The notes below the pieces were generated by a model that saw only the letters and a list, made by a program, of their open reading frames with translations, searched no databases and was not told where the DNA came from. The translations under genes were made by a program, and so were the position numbers. Positions 34,221-44,764 of a DNA stretch of 64,000 nt are shown here, piece by piece; within the stretch, counting starts at the first letter, position 1, and the number at the start of each line of letters is the position of its first letter. Source of the stretch: Daldinia sp. FL1419 (Eukaryota; Ascomycota; Sordariomycetes; Xylariales; Hypoxylaceae); NCBI GenBank assembly GCA_025201765.1, contig MU623414.1:62001-126000 (forward strand). The letters are read 5' to 3'.

Positions 34221-36281
34221 TCATTTTCGAGGAACCAGCCTTGGGTTCCACAACGATAGCTCTTGGATATGCTCTCGCCACATCTGAATTGGGTCCTGTG
34301 CCGCGGTATCCTCGGTAGGGGAACCAGCGGCATTGGATCCGTAGAGGTACGGCTTCCCATCCGCGTAACAAGCCGTTTCTTTCTCAGTAGGCAAGGTGCC
34401 GTTAAGGATAAAGGCTTTTATGATGGAGTCAGTACAGCTGGATTTATCCCTAGACGAATGCCCATAACCGTGATGAACAATCAACCTAGCATTTTTCCCC
34501 ATTTCATTCATAAGGTTTTTACCGTTCCGTAAAGGAGTCGCTGGGTCGTGCGTCTCTGCGATTAATAACAGAGGATTCTTGAGGGTGTTATTAAGATCTC
34601 CTCGGTAAAGTTCAGCGGGCGCAGCCCAGTAAGTGCGGAAGTGTTGGCAGGGTAAGACATTGAAAAATTCCTCGTTCCCTGATATCCAGGATCTGGTAGT
34701 CATATTCGTCCAGAGCGACTGCCACCAGAGCAGACCGTCCGGCGGCAAAGGGGAGTCATAAGAATCTGCACATATAACTAAGGGACCTAGCTCGTGCGAC
34801 CGAGGTCTCGAAGTGGCTGGGCATGGTAAAGAAGGGTGATATTCCCATTCCGAACGGTCAAGAAAGGCTGCAGCTAACGTCGAATTTCCTGCTTCCAGCT
34901 CGTATAACATCTGGGCTAGTGCAGGCCAACTATTGGCGTTGTATAAGGCGCGATATATGGCAGACACGATAGCGGAATATGTGATGAGAGAAGGGCCGCT
35001 CGATTCGAGATATCCCGCAACAGGTCGCTGGCTAAGCGAGGCCAGAAAGTTTTCCATGCGATTTTCCAACTCCTGCAGCGTTACAGCTTCCGCGCCCTTA
35101 GGTCGTGCTAAGGCGCAATATTTTGGACCGGCATTTATACACTCGCCTAGGAACCCTTCGCGCCAAACGTCGGTAGTATTATCCAGTGCTGCCCATCCAA
35201 AGCCCTCGAGCTGACGATGATCGCGAACATATTCTAAGGCATCTAGTATAACTCGACCCACGCTATGCGGAAACATATTGGCCCATGTTTGACCGATGCT
35301 GGTGCCATAACTTACGAGATAACCGGTTGCTTCGTCTTCGCCAAGGGCCTTGCGGATTTCCTCCATGTCCCGCGCAACAAATGCCGTGCTAAGAAACCGG
35401 GGAATATCACCGTGTTTTTCCTTGCACGCGTAAAATGTGGCATTATTCATAGCATCAGCGAGCTCTAGTTTGATTTCTGGTAACCCGGCCGCTCCACGAT
35501 ACTGTCCCGTCATTAGAGACCAGCGGTCTCTATAGGCGTCATGAGGGAAGCATGCTATGGAAGGTAACGATGCGTTGACACCACGGGGGTCCCACCCGAG
35601 GATGTCAAATTTGCCATCACTCAACCTCTTGGTGAAATCCTCTGCAGCTCTCCAGACTAGCGATGTGCCACTCGCACCCGGACCACCAGGGTCGACAATA
35701 ATGGTACGCTCACTCTTGGACCCCGCGGACTGCCCGGTCGAGGAACGCGATCGTACCGTACCGACGCGTGCAAGGCCCGAAACTTGATATTTAGTAACCG
35801 CGAGCCGAACGATGCGAAGTTCAGACTGGTTTGTGTAATCTAATGGAACCTCGAGATAACCGCATAAGTAGATCCCCCGTCCCGAATATGGATCTTTGCC
35901 CCATGCACTCTGCCCTGCTATTGGAGCTCCCCAGCTCCAATGCTCGGGATCCGGGTCGAAAAGTTGAGCCCAGCTCCAGGCCGGATTGGAATCATCGAGC
36001 GCAGGTAATAGCGTTGCATTAGTGCAAGGAATGAAGTGGAATAGATCATCCGGAGCCGGGAAGCGACCGTAGGGAGACTCGGCGCAATCGTGTATCGCGT
36101 CACCTAGGCCACCTACGAGGCCGTGATAATATTGTTGACGAAATCCTTCATACGACAAGCTCGGAAGATGGCTGTATAAGGCAACAATCCCGACCAAGCT
36201 AATTGCAACCAAGGCATTCGGCCACGACGGTCTAGTTGGAGAATTTACATTTGGGTTATTCAAAGATGCCGATTTTTCCAT
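34221..36281 (-). CDS. Alpha/beta hydrolase, tripeptidyl aminopeptidase-like
   Basis: Intronless gene of 686 aa. ATG 36281 is preferred over an in-frame GTG one codon earlier. A hydrophobic helix at about residues 23-41 (NALVAISLVGIVALYSHLP) could be a signal anchor. The catalytic pattern is complete: oxyanion region VDPGGPGASG, nucleophile in SYGTSIG (Ser about 324), acid in ETHDPATP (about 579) and histidine in HHGYGHSS (about 607). The domain order, an alpha/beta hydrolase fold with a large lid and a C-terminal TAP-like part, matches the Streptomyces tripeptidyl aminopeptidase family. Substrate is likely N-terminal peptides, secreted or vacuolar, by family inference. Many Asn-x-Ser/Thr sites support passage through the secretory pathway. 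Confidence 0.87.
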   Translation of the reverse strand: MEKSASLNNPNVNSPTRPSWPNALVAISLVGIVALYSHLPSLSYEGFRQQYYHGLVGGLGDAIHDCAESPYGRFPAPDDLFHFIPCTNATLLPALDDSNPAWSWAQLFDPDPEHWSWGAPIAGQSAWGKDPYSGRGIYLCGYLEVPLDYTNQSELRIVRLAVTKYQVSGLARVGTVRSRSSTGQSAGSKSERTIIVDPGGPGASGTSLVWRAAEDFTKRLSDGKFDILGWDPRGVNASLPSIACFPHDAYRDRWSLMTGQYRGAAGLPEIKLELADAMNNATFYACKEKHGDIPRFLSTAFVARDMEEIRKALGEDEATGYLVSYGTSIGQTWANMFPHSVGRVILDALEYVRDHRQLEGFGWAALDNTTDVWREGFLGECINAGPKYCALARPKGAEAVTLQELENRMENFLASLSQRPVAGYLESSGPSLITYSAIVSAIYRALYNANSWPALAQMLYELEAGNSTLAAAFLDRSEWEYHPSLPCPATSRPRSHELGPLVICADSYDSPLPPDGLLWWQSLWTNMTTRSWISGNEEFFNVLPCQHFRTYWAAPAELYRGDLNNTLKNPLLLIAETHDPATPLRNGKNLMNEMGKNARLIVHHGYGHSSRDKSSCTDSIIKAFILNGTLPTEKETACYADGKPYLYGSNAAGSPTEDTAAQDPIQMWREHIQELSLWNPRLVPRK

Positions 36282-37156
36282 CACGATAACTGACGAAAGA
36301 TGGCAAGATGTCAGCCGTTGTGCCTTTTTAGTAGGAAGTGTACTTTAGACGGGGTTGGCTATCGGGCTTATGATAGATAAAGAGAGAAAGAATGATAAGT
36401 GTGTTGATTCCTGAAGAATTCTAAATAAGGGAGGCTCCCCAGAAAGGCTTTTATACTTCCACATAGTGCCTCGCACTTTCCATCTTTTCGTACCTGCACC
36501 GATGATGAGTTTACCAAGACTTAAAAAGGGTTGGAGTTTGTTGCTTTCGGTTATCATGGTCAACTCGTTTATAAATCAGGTACCTAGGTCCATAGGTACC
36601 TATGTTACGTATTGGATACAGGTACCCGTACCTAAAGGCACCTGACGTACATAGATAATTCCATGGGGGAGATTAAGTTACTTAAGGTATGATGATACAG
36701 AGATACAGTACCTACCTACGTAAGTCGCAGTAGAAATTCGGAGCGGGGCAAACCCGAGGTAGGTGCTCTCTGATCGGTACCTACTTGTAAAAGACTTAAG
36801 ATCGTACCTATTAATATAAGTTCGTTAGATAATATGACTACCTACTTTGTACCTTTACATATAGATAGCATGGACATGCCAGAATTAAGGCTAAAATGAC
36901 GAAAGGTACCTTTATAACAGGTATTATCGTCAATAAATAATCTGCTTGATGGCTTTGTCTGAACTATATTATATCTAAAGCTTAGCTATCCCTTACCTAG
37001 TTATCCCTTAGTTATCCTATTCCTACTTCAGTATCAGGTCTCTACTTTTGCCAGTACAATTCACGCTGTGATATCTTCATCTTCATCCATCGTGCCTTGG
37101 TTAATATGTCTCTAAACCAACCTCACTTATCCCATACAATAACATCCACCCATTTT
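36282..37156. other. Intergenic rich in TACCTA repeats
   Basis: TAGGTACCTA-type units are dense from about 36580 to 36790. A 72-codon ORF at 36345-36563 lies in the leader of the hydrolase gene and is unsupported. Confidence 0.5.
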
Positions 37157-37990
37157 CTACATAGGTATCCGCCTTATTTCTTCAGCCGTCCAGTACTTCC
37201 TCATGTTCTCGGCACCTAGCGTCGCGACCTCTTGATCGAGATGGGTCCAGAGCACGGTTCCCCAGTTCTCCATTTGCGCTTTTAACTTGCCCATATCCAG
37301 GTCCTGCTCACCGTCGCGACAACCCCTGAGATACTTGCGCATACCTTCCATACCCTCGTGGATCTCACGATGTTGTCGCAAAAGCTCCGCCGCGTTCTTC
37401 CCGCCCTTCCCGTCGTTCCGAAACTCAGGCATCCGTCGAGCTAGTATGGGGAAGATGTATGTCTCCTCGATATCGTGGTGTACCTCGAGCTGGGCTACAA
37501 ACGCCAACCCGTCGTTTATAATAGACCGCCCGCCCCGCGACGACGATTTATTCTTACTACTATTGCCAGCACAGGCTGCTGCCCATAGAGCATTCCAGGC
37601 CGTGCGGAAATGGGCGTGGAATACGTCCATGTGCTCAGCTAACCGATTGTAGGCGCGAAACTCGGCTCCTTTGAGGGGCGCAAGTTTCTTTTCCTCCTTG
37701 TCCTGTTTTGTCTCCTCATCTTGCCCTACTTTTGGCTTTGTGGCGGTATCTTCGGAACTGCCGGAAAGCGTTATCGGGTCGTTCGTCGAGGCTTCGTTAG
37801 TAGACGACATGTCGCCGGCGATGAGGTGGATGCGATGCACGAGAGTATGTCGCGAAAATGCTACCAAATAGACCGTGGGGGCACGACGTCCCCAGGTTAT
37901 GAGCGAATGAGAGCGAATCCCGATTAGAGACGAATAATTTCCGACAAGGCGAAGTCCAGCAATAGTACTTGTTGTGCGTCGAAAAATCAT
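37157..37990 (-). CDS. Hemerythrin-like HHE domain protein
   Basis: Single exon, 277 aa from ATG 37990, or 217 aa from an internal ATG at 37811. The HHE domain occupies the last 170 residues. Candidate metal ligands lie in NRLAEHMDVFHAHF, EVHHDIEETYIFPIL (H-x-x-x-E), LLRQHREIHEGM and LWTHLDQEV, as in the four-helix, two-iron fold. The segment before residue 60 is rich in Arg, Ser and Thr and poor in acidic residues (MIFRRTTSTIAGLRLVGNYS), like a mitochondrial presequence. Between it and the domain is a charged linker. The protein may bind iron and dioxygen or other small ligands; biological role unknown. The presequence is a prediction from composition. Confidence 0.85.
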   Translation of the reverse strand: MIFRRTTSTIAGLRLVGNYSSLIGIRSHSLITWGRRAPTVYLVAFSRHTLVHRIHLIAGDMSSTNEASTNDPITLSGSSEDTATKPKVGQDEETKQDKEEKKLAPLKGAEFRAYNRLAEHMDVFHAHFRTAWNALWAAACAGNSSKNKSSSRGGRSIINDGLAFVAQLEVHHDIEETYIFPILARRMPEFRNDGKGGKNAAELLRQHREIHEGMEGMRKYLRGCRDGEQDLDMGKLKAQMENWGTVLWTHLDQEVATLGAENMRKYWTAEEIRRIPM

Positions 37991-38623
37991 TTAAGCATTT
38001 ATATGCGTGAAGTTTAGCCAAGCGTCGCTTCTCCTTACCATGAAACAATTATTTACATCGTCGCAAGCGCTTTAAATATACCCAAGTACATCTTAGGTAC
38101 ATGTATTTTAGCATGCATCGCTGATATCAACTTGGTGGTGGCGACCCTGTATCGAATAAGTCAGCGATTAGCAAGCAGGAATCTCTTTTTCTTCCCACTA
38201 ACTAACCTTAACTACCATGTAAGCCAAAGTCTTTGCTATAATAATAATTGATGCACTACGTTTAGGGGGGTCCTGTCACGTGACGTTTGATCCACAAGGA
38301 CATGCCTCATCGAAGATCGCTTCGTAACACATACCTTGCGGGGAGTATTGGATTGACATGAGCCTAACCTAGTAAGATAAATATCACGATATCATATATA
38401 CCAAGGTACCGAGCTGCTACGCCGTCATAATATGTGCTGTCTTGCAATAAATAAAGTCAATTCTCTAGTCATAGCTACATGACCATCATAGGTGAACCTC
38501 CACCAGTGACTTTACTAGACCCATACCGAGGCTTTTTTTATCATTAAATGTCAAACCTAGCCGTATGCAGTGGATACAAACGCGAGAGAGGAAAACAAGG
38601 AAATCCCATGCCCGAGCGGCTTT
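37991..38623. other. Intergenic, no gene seen
   Basis: Lies between the HHE gene start and the eIF3c stop; no ORF of note. Confidence 0.5.
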
Positions 38624-41282
38624 CTAAGAGCGGACAGCACCACTTAGTACGCCACCTGTAAACTGTGTGCCACCGGCCTGTCTTTGACCAGTCCCGCCTG
38701 TTCTCGGCCCGCCTCGTCCCGTCCGTTGCCCAGCACCCCGGCCACCTCGCTGGTTTTGGCCGCCTCTTCTGTCGAACGCATTGGCTGTACCTTGTGTTCG
38801 TTGCTCGAGCGTGCGCTCGTTGGTCTCGATGAGCTGCGCCGCCTTGTCTGATAGCGTAAGCGCCAGACTCTGAAGGCGAGACAATTCGACACCTTTTCGG
38901 AAGATGACCGTCGATGTGACCTGGTCGAGTGCAGCAGCTAGCTCTTCGTGGCTGATCATCTTGCTGACGATGGCCGAGACCTTGCGGTCCTCGAGCTCGA
39001 ACATGGATGAGAGCGTAGAAACGGCAAGAGTATCGTAGTAGGGAGCATATGTGAACAGATATGTTCGAAGGCCCTCCTCTTGTATTTGCTTAGATAGCAT
39101 AGTCTTAATCTCGTCCGTGTTTGGCATCAAGTCCCAAATCTTAATGCTGTGGACGAAGTTGGTTGCTTTCTTCCACTCGCCAGCAGCCAGAGCACGGGAT
39201 GCTTGCATGACGTGGTCACGAGTGTTCTCGGGAGGGCCAGTGAAGATTTGTCGCTCGTGGTACTCTAACATGCGTCGGTATGTCTTGCTGATGACCCGCT
39301 TCTTGATATCCGGCGAGGAGCCAGTTTGGGCAAGAAGCGGGATCTCGAGAAGCATGCTGCAAGTTAGGTAAACACACTCTAGAAGTTCGAGGTTGATATG
39401 CATATGGAAGGGTAGTTGTCTCTGCTTTTCTAGTCTCTCCTGTTCGGGGGAAACCTGAGCGTAACGCTGAATCATGACCCCCTGGGCCAATAACTCCTTC
39501 TGCCGACCACTGCCACAAATCTCTTGTAGCGTATTTTGCGCTTCGTATACCAAACCTTTGCGGAAGGCACATAGCCCAACTTGTACTAGTGTTCGGTTGT
39601 AGAGAATCTGTGTCTGGACGTCGAAACTGCCAATTGTTTCTTGCAAGTGGGACATGAGCATCATGTCTCGAGCCTTGTAGTACTCGTCATGGAGAGCGAG
39701 GAAGTAAATTTGGCACAGCATTGCACGTGCTCGAATGATACCGTCGCTGTTAATAAACAGGTAATTGCAAAGGACATTAAGGAGATTGGTAGCACCCGAG
39801 ATACTCCCTCTGGGGGTGATAGTAGATTCGACATCAGCCGGTACAGGCTTCCAAGCATTCTCTTCGAGTATCTTAACGACCTGTGCAGGTTTGAAGTAAA
39901 CATGCTCTAATCTACGCATAACAATGCGGTTGAGGCTGTCCTGAGGGGTTTCCAGAGATGCATCCTTGGCAAGGTTTTCGTAGTACAGGAGACCGCGGAA
40001 AATGACATTGTATAGGGAGCCCTCGTCGGTTAACCGCTCAATATATTCCGAGGTGTGAGGGTCGATATTTTGTAGCGAGCGAGTAAGTTCGTCGTCGAGA
40101 CGCTCGACATACGACACAACACTTCCAGGGATTTTAATATACTTCTCGCCTGGTTGTAGTGTGGGCGGCTTCTCGTCATCATCCCATTCCTCAGCATTCT
40201 CTATCACAACATACTCTCTGTTCGACTCTAGTACTTCAAATAAGGTTGAGATCTCCTTTTCAGCAGCTTTCCAGTGCTCCAACGGCGTAGATGCCGAACT
40301 GCCAGAGCCAAGATCGAACCGCGCGGAAACGAGAGTCAAGAGAACCTTGATTTGTTGGTATGGAGTAGCGGCAACTTCAAGTAACTTCTCCATGATCTTG
40401 ATTTGCTCAATCCTGTCCGTGTTCTTCTTACCACGAGACTCCAGGATTGCACGTAGGTGCTTGAAAATACTCTCTGGCGTAAACTGAAGCGTCTTACCTC
40501 CCTTTCCAACAGTAGCGAAGCCTTCCTGATCTTCGTCGACTTGGTCGGCGTATACGTCTGCCTTAGCCTTCTTAGGCTTGGGGGCAGGGGCTTCCTCCTC
40601 CTCATCTGAGGCGAGGAAGTCAAGGGGATCCTCTCTATACGCATCGACTTGGCTCTGGTAATCTTGTTTGAGCTTCTTGATCTTTTGCTTGACGGCATTA
40701 AGACCACGAGCACTCGTGGCGTTCATCTTCTTGGGCGTAACCTTCTGTTTCGAAATGGCCTCATTCATGGCATCTTCTAACTCGACTAGAGCCTTGATGT
40801 AGAGCTTCGGTGTCCTACCGCGCTCGGAGATCTTAGCGGCTTGCCTGTTGAGCTTATCGAATTCTAAATAGGAGCAAGTCATTAGCAAATGTGAACTCGG
40901 ATCAATTTACTCGTCAGGTAAGCTTACCGACAGATACAGCACCCCAATCATTGATCTTTTGGCGCTTCTCGATGGTATCGATTATGGATTCAAGTTCGGC
41001 AAATTGCTTGTCTTTGGCGCTCTTAAGAGTTTTAGGGGTGTCGTCGTCGCTTTCTTCACTTTCGGAATCATCGCCGCGTAAGAAACGAGCAGCACCGGAT
41101 TTTTTGCCACCTTCCTCATCGCTGCTAGACTCTTCTTCTGATTCGTCCTCGTCCTCATCCTCATCCTCCTCTTCAGATTCTTCCTCCTGCTCTTCTTCTT
41201 CCTCCTCCTCGGAGTAGAGCTCCTCCTCTTCGGAGCTGCTCTCGGACGAGCTGTCGTCGCCGCTACGGAAGAATCGAGACAT
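38624..41282 (-). CDS. NIP1: Translation initiation factor eIF3 subunit c
   Basis: Two exons, 41282-40928 and 40863-38624 (GTAAGC..TTTAG), give 864 aa, close to other fungal eIF3c proteins. The N-terminus MSRFFRSGDDSSSESSSEEE and a roughly 70-residue acidic stretch are diagnostic. They are followed by EFDKLNRQAAKISERGRTPK, the conserved core (IFRGLLYYENLAKD, YNRTLVQVGLCAFRKGLVYE) and a C-terminal PCI-type region (about residues 600-760, with LRTYLFTYAPYYDTLAVSTL). The end is a Gly/Arg-rich RGG-like tail. eIF3c is a core scaffold of eIF3 that binds the 40S ribosome and, in yeast, eIF1 and eIF5. This is a housekeeping gene and a secure call. Confidence 0.97.
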
Positions 41283-42693
41283 TTTGGTCGGCGTCTACTC
41301 TACCTTTTTTTTATAAAAAAAGGTGATTGAGAGATGAATGAACGGGATGGTTTGTGATGATGCGACTAAGTGGGAGGTGTGGGCTTGTGCCTGGAAGAAG
41401 GCAAGAAGTTGTATGTGGAGGGGCAAAAGCAAATTAAAAAGGTGCACACAGTTTTTTTTGGAAAATTCCAACGAATTTTTGGTGCATGTGGGGTCGAGGG
41501 GTGGGTGAACCGATTCAGCGACCCAGATGTAAAAATGTAATCCAAGCTTATCAGCCTATCGGGTAGAACCTTCTTCTACTGAACATTAATACTTAGAATT
41601 GGAAATTTCGCCTATGCTAACCTCGTTGAGATTAAAATAAAGAAAATGGAATAAAATATTCCATTAGTATTTGTTTTATTCTTTCAGATGGAGATGATGT
41701 AAAACGGCCTTTTTAATTTGAATATCGTTACGAAACAACTTCCAAAAATATAACGAGTTTGTACATCTTGGTAGTTAGTGGATGTACTTGCTTTTTGACA
41801 CTGTTCTATCATAGGGCACCAGCGCCTGTTCCTTAGGTAAGCATTAGGTAAGCAATATAATAATTGCTACATTGTCCCATAGCGACTTCCAATTGCAGAT
41901 TTTGAATAAATAAGAGTGAGTTAACTTAGGTAGTCATGTATTTATTTGAATGCTGGATGATAGAGCATGTGACCAATGATACCTTAGCAACTCAATTCGC
42001 TATTTTATAAACTACCTACCTACATGTACCTAGCTATTACGGTCACGCCGACCTTGGATGTGTCCATGACTCACTAACACCGACGTCCACCCAAAATCTG
42101 AATTTATCTCTGCGTAGATAGCATAAACAGCATGGTTTCGAATGACGCCCTTGATACCTTGAGTACCTGCCCAGGCATAACTTAATACGGGATACATGTA
42201 CTATAGAGATATTGAATAAAGGTAGAGAATCAGTATATTAAGAGGAACCTGAAGTAATGCCGGGTTATGTGTCTAGGAGGGTATCCGCGTAGATCATCTT
42301 TCTCATACATAGGTACATATAGCCTTCCTATGTTAAGGAATATCCAATTTGGTGGACATAATATAGTCCCACTTCCATATATCTTAGGTAGAAACATGCA
42401 ACTCCGTAGGCAGGTAGACAGACCATCAAGATTAGCCATACATTAGGTAGGCCATTGTCAAAAATTTCCGTCGCAATAAGGTTGGTATTGCTATCTCGAG
42501 GAATATAAAACAAAAAGAATACCCACCTTATGAAGGTATCTAGGTTAGGCTAGAGGTAGGTAAGCAAAAATCCGTCGTGATTGTAACTCCGCTGTGCCGT
42601 TGACCAAACGCCACCGTAATACTGACGCCCCTGAGCTGGTAAAAGACCACCTTCAAAATCATAACCTCTTTTAATCAAACCATGAAGTTTCTA
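41283..42693. other. Intergenic, 1.4 kb
   Basis: Contains the eIF3c promoter. Short minus ORFs at 42230-42513 are unsupported. A TACCTACC patch lies near 42013-42030. Confidence 0.5.
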
Positions 42694-43250
42694 TTAGGCG
42701 AGATCTAACCAGTCGGGGTGATCTTTAGCGCGCCAAGGTTTGATCCCTTTTGGGTTGGCATCACGACTTTTCTTAGCTTGCTCAAGGACTTTCTTACTCT
42801 CTTCACTGTTGTAAAGGGCGTTGAAGTCTGTAATTTGAGCACGTGCTGCATTGATTGACTTGAGAAAACATTGATGGACTTCCTCAGCTATCATTGGTTA
42901 GCATATACAGTGGCAAACCGAGAAGAATGAATACAGTACCAGTAGAATTATTTGGGATAACCTCGACCATACGTTGGAGGGTAGTTCTCAACTCCCGGCA
43001 CTGTTTTCACCATTTGTCAGTAATGTTAGTAACGTGACGATGGACCATTTTGGCATTTCTAGCCTAAAAGGGGTGGGCAAACAATTGAAAAAAAAATTAA
43101 AATTTTTTTTTTTCGCACCTTGATGTGTAGAAGATTTAGCTGCTTCATGCCTAGTTCGAGCTGTTCTTCCTCATTTGGAACATTTCCTCCTGTGACTTGT
43201 CCTAAATCACTGACTGTGGATTTCTTCAGCTGACCTCCGACTGGAGCCAT
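42694..43250 (-). CDS. Small conserved helical protein, 128 aa
   Basis: Three exons, 43250-43119, 43000-42940 and 42887-42694, each with GT..AG introns and preserved frame. The product begins MAPVGGQLKKSTVSDLGQV, has an amphipathic helix (EEEQLELGMKQLNLLHIKCR followed by ELRTTLQRMVEVIP), a second helix (SINAARAQITDFNALYNSEE) and ends in NPKGIKPWRAKDHPDWLDLA. The first part looks like a coiled coil typical of small subunits of larger complexes, for example transcription Mediator subunits, but I cannot name the subunit. The charged, tryptophan-containing end looks conserved. The gene is divergent from the FAR1-domain gene with only 163 bp between their start codons. Confidence 0.72.
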
Positions 43251-43413
43251 TATTTAAACAAGTTGCAAATCTTAAGACCAGCAACTTGATTTCTCTTAAG
43301 ATCATACAACAAGCCAGAGAAAGAAGTAATGAATATTCTAAGATAGTAAAAAAATAATACTTAAACATCCACCGGGGATCAGATAAAATACGCAGATACG
43401 CAATACGCAAAAG
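43251..43413. promoter_or_regulatory. Short divergent intergenic region
   Basis: 163 bp separate the start codons of two divergently oriented genes. It must contain both 5' UTRs and core promoters. No specific factor site is claimed. Confidence 0.55.
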
Positions 43414-44764
43414 ATGGACGGCGATCATCAACAATGGGTCGCAGATTCTAGATTCGAGCTCCAGCTCTCTCAGCCTCATCAATCTCAATCTCAAGTCCAA
43501 GTTCAAAGTCGAGCCCAGGCTCAATCTCAGCCGAATATTAGCCGACCCCACTCTACCCCCATTCAAGGAAGTACTTCCCTTGAAGTGCCTGAGATGCTAG
43601 ACACCTCACATGCACCTTCAACGGCTCGAGCCAATAAGAAGCTCCCTAAGTCCCACCGTACAACCCAACGTGGCTACCCGTTCAAGCCTCTACCTTCTCT
43701 GCAGCCTCACATAGACAGATTAGCTCAGGTAAGCAAAATGCCCGGTTTTCCTTTCCCCACCCACCAACCAATTCTTTTCTTCCGCCCCGATCCCTCGTCC
43801 CAAATTCAACTCTTCCCACTGTCCTACCGCAGCATTCTCCGCGTCAACCTCAGAGAACTCACACGGTGACCAGCAGCCGTATCCGACAACCCACCCCACC
43901 GAGAAACCCGAGGTACAGCTTAAGCTTGGAGATAGCCTCACCTGCTCACCTTCTTCCACTATTCCTTCCCTCTTTTACTCTCCACCTTCTACCCCTAACT
44001 GTTCGCCTCCAACCGCCAACATTTCGTTCCAACAGACCCCCCACCACCGTGCGGTCGCCCCGGGCGTCGTCGTCAACGGCAACTCGAGCGCCCTGAACAC
44101 CCCGCGCCCGGGCCCGACGACAAACCCAGCGACTCCGGTGAATATGCCAAACAACGATCCCGCTCCCTCCGGAGCTCTTCGATCGCCCCCCGAAGGCATA
44201 TTTCCTAGTTTCGACGACCTTATCGGCTCCATCCAGCGCGTAGCAAAAGATCAAGGTTTCGGCATTGTGAAGCTTAGGGCAAGTAACTATCGCGACCATA
44301 AGCCTACACGATACGATTTGGTGTGTGACCGTGGTGGCGTCAAGTACAACAGCACCGCCAAGAAGCGTAACCCCAGTACGAGGAAGGTTGATTGTCCTTG
44401 GAGGGCGAAGGCTGTGTGCGAGGTCCAACTCGGCAATCAGTGGCGTTTCCAAGTCCAGTGCGATCAGCACAACCACGAACCCCGAGTCCATAGTGGCAAT
44501 CCAGGCCAAGAGAACACCCCAACCGCCCAAAGCATACGAAGCCTGACGAATAAGATGGATCGTATGAGCCACGAGATGACACAAGCATTCGACCGCATCG
44601 AGCAGCGCCTCGATGGTATCGAGAAGAGAATCGAAACCATGGAGTCGCGGATGGGTGCCGTGGAAGCGCGCATGTCCAGTATGGAGACCCGAGGAACCGG
44701 TATGGACGTGCCCATGGATAATATGGAGATGGGAGGACCTATGCTAGATGGTCCTGTTATGTAG
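43414..44764 (+). CDS. FAR1 DNA-binding domain protein
   Basis: Model with two exons, 43414-43728 and 43856-44764, giving 407 aa; the downstream acceptor is chosen because it is the one that keeps the frame open. Residues 1-230 are Gln/Ser/Pro/Thr-rich and disordered. The domain at about residues 245-345 reads FPSFDDLIGSIQRVAKDQGF, YDLVCDRGG, RKVDCPWRAKAV and VQCDQHNHEP, a FAR1/WRKY-GCM1-type zinc finger with C, C and HxH ligands. After it comes a heptad-repeat segment (IEQRLDGIEKRIETMESRM) likely to form a coiled-coil dimer, then a Met/Gly-rich tail. FAR1 domains derive from Mutator-like transposases; no transposase core is present, so this is probably a domesticated transcription factor-like gene. 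Confidence 0.78.

Noticed and set aside
40891..41217. Plus-strand Ser-rich ORF
   Set aside because: Antisense of the acidic N-terminus of eIF3c.
43946..44584. Minus-strand ORF of 212 codons
   Set aside because: Antisense shadow of the FAR1-domain gene, which has clear zinc-finger motifs on the plus strand.
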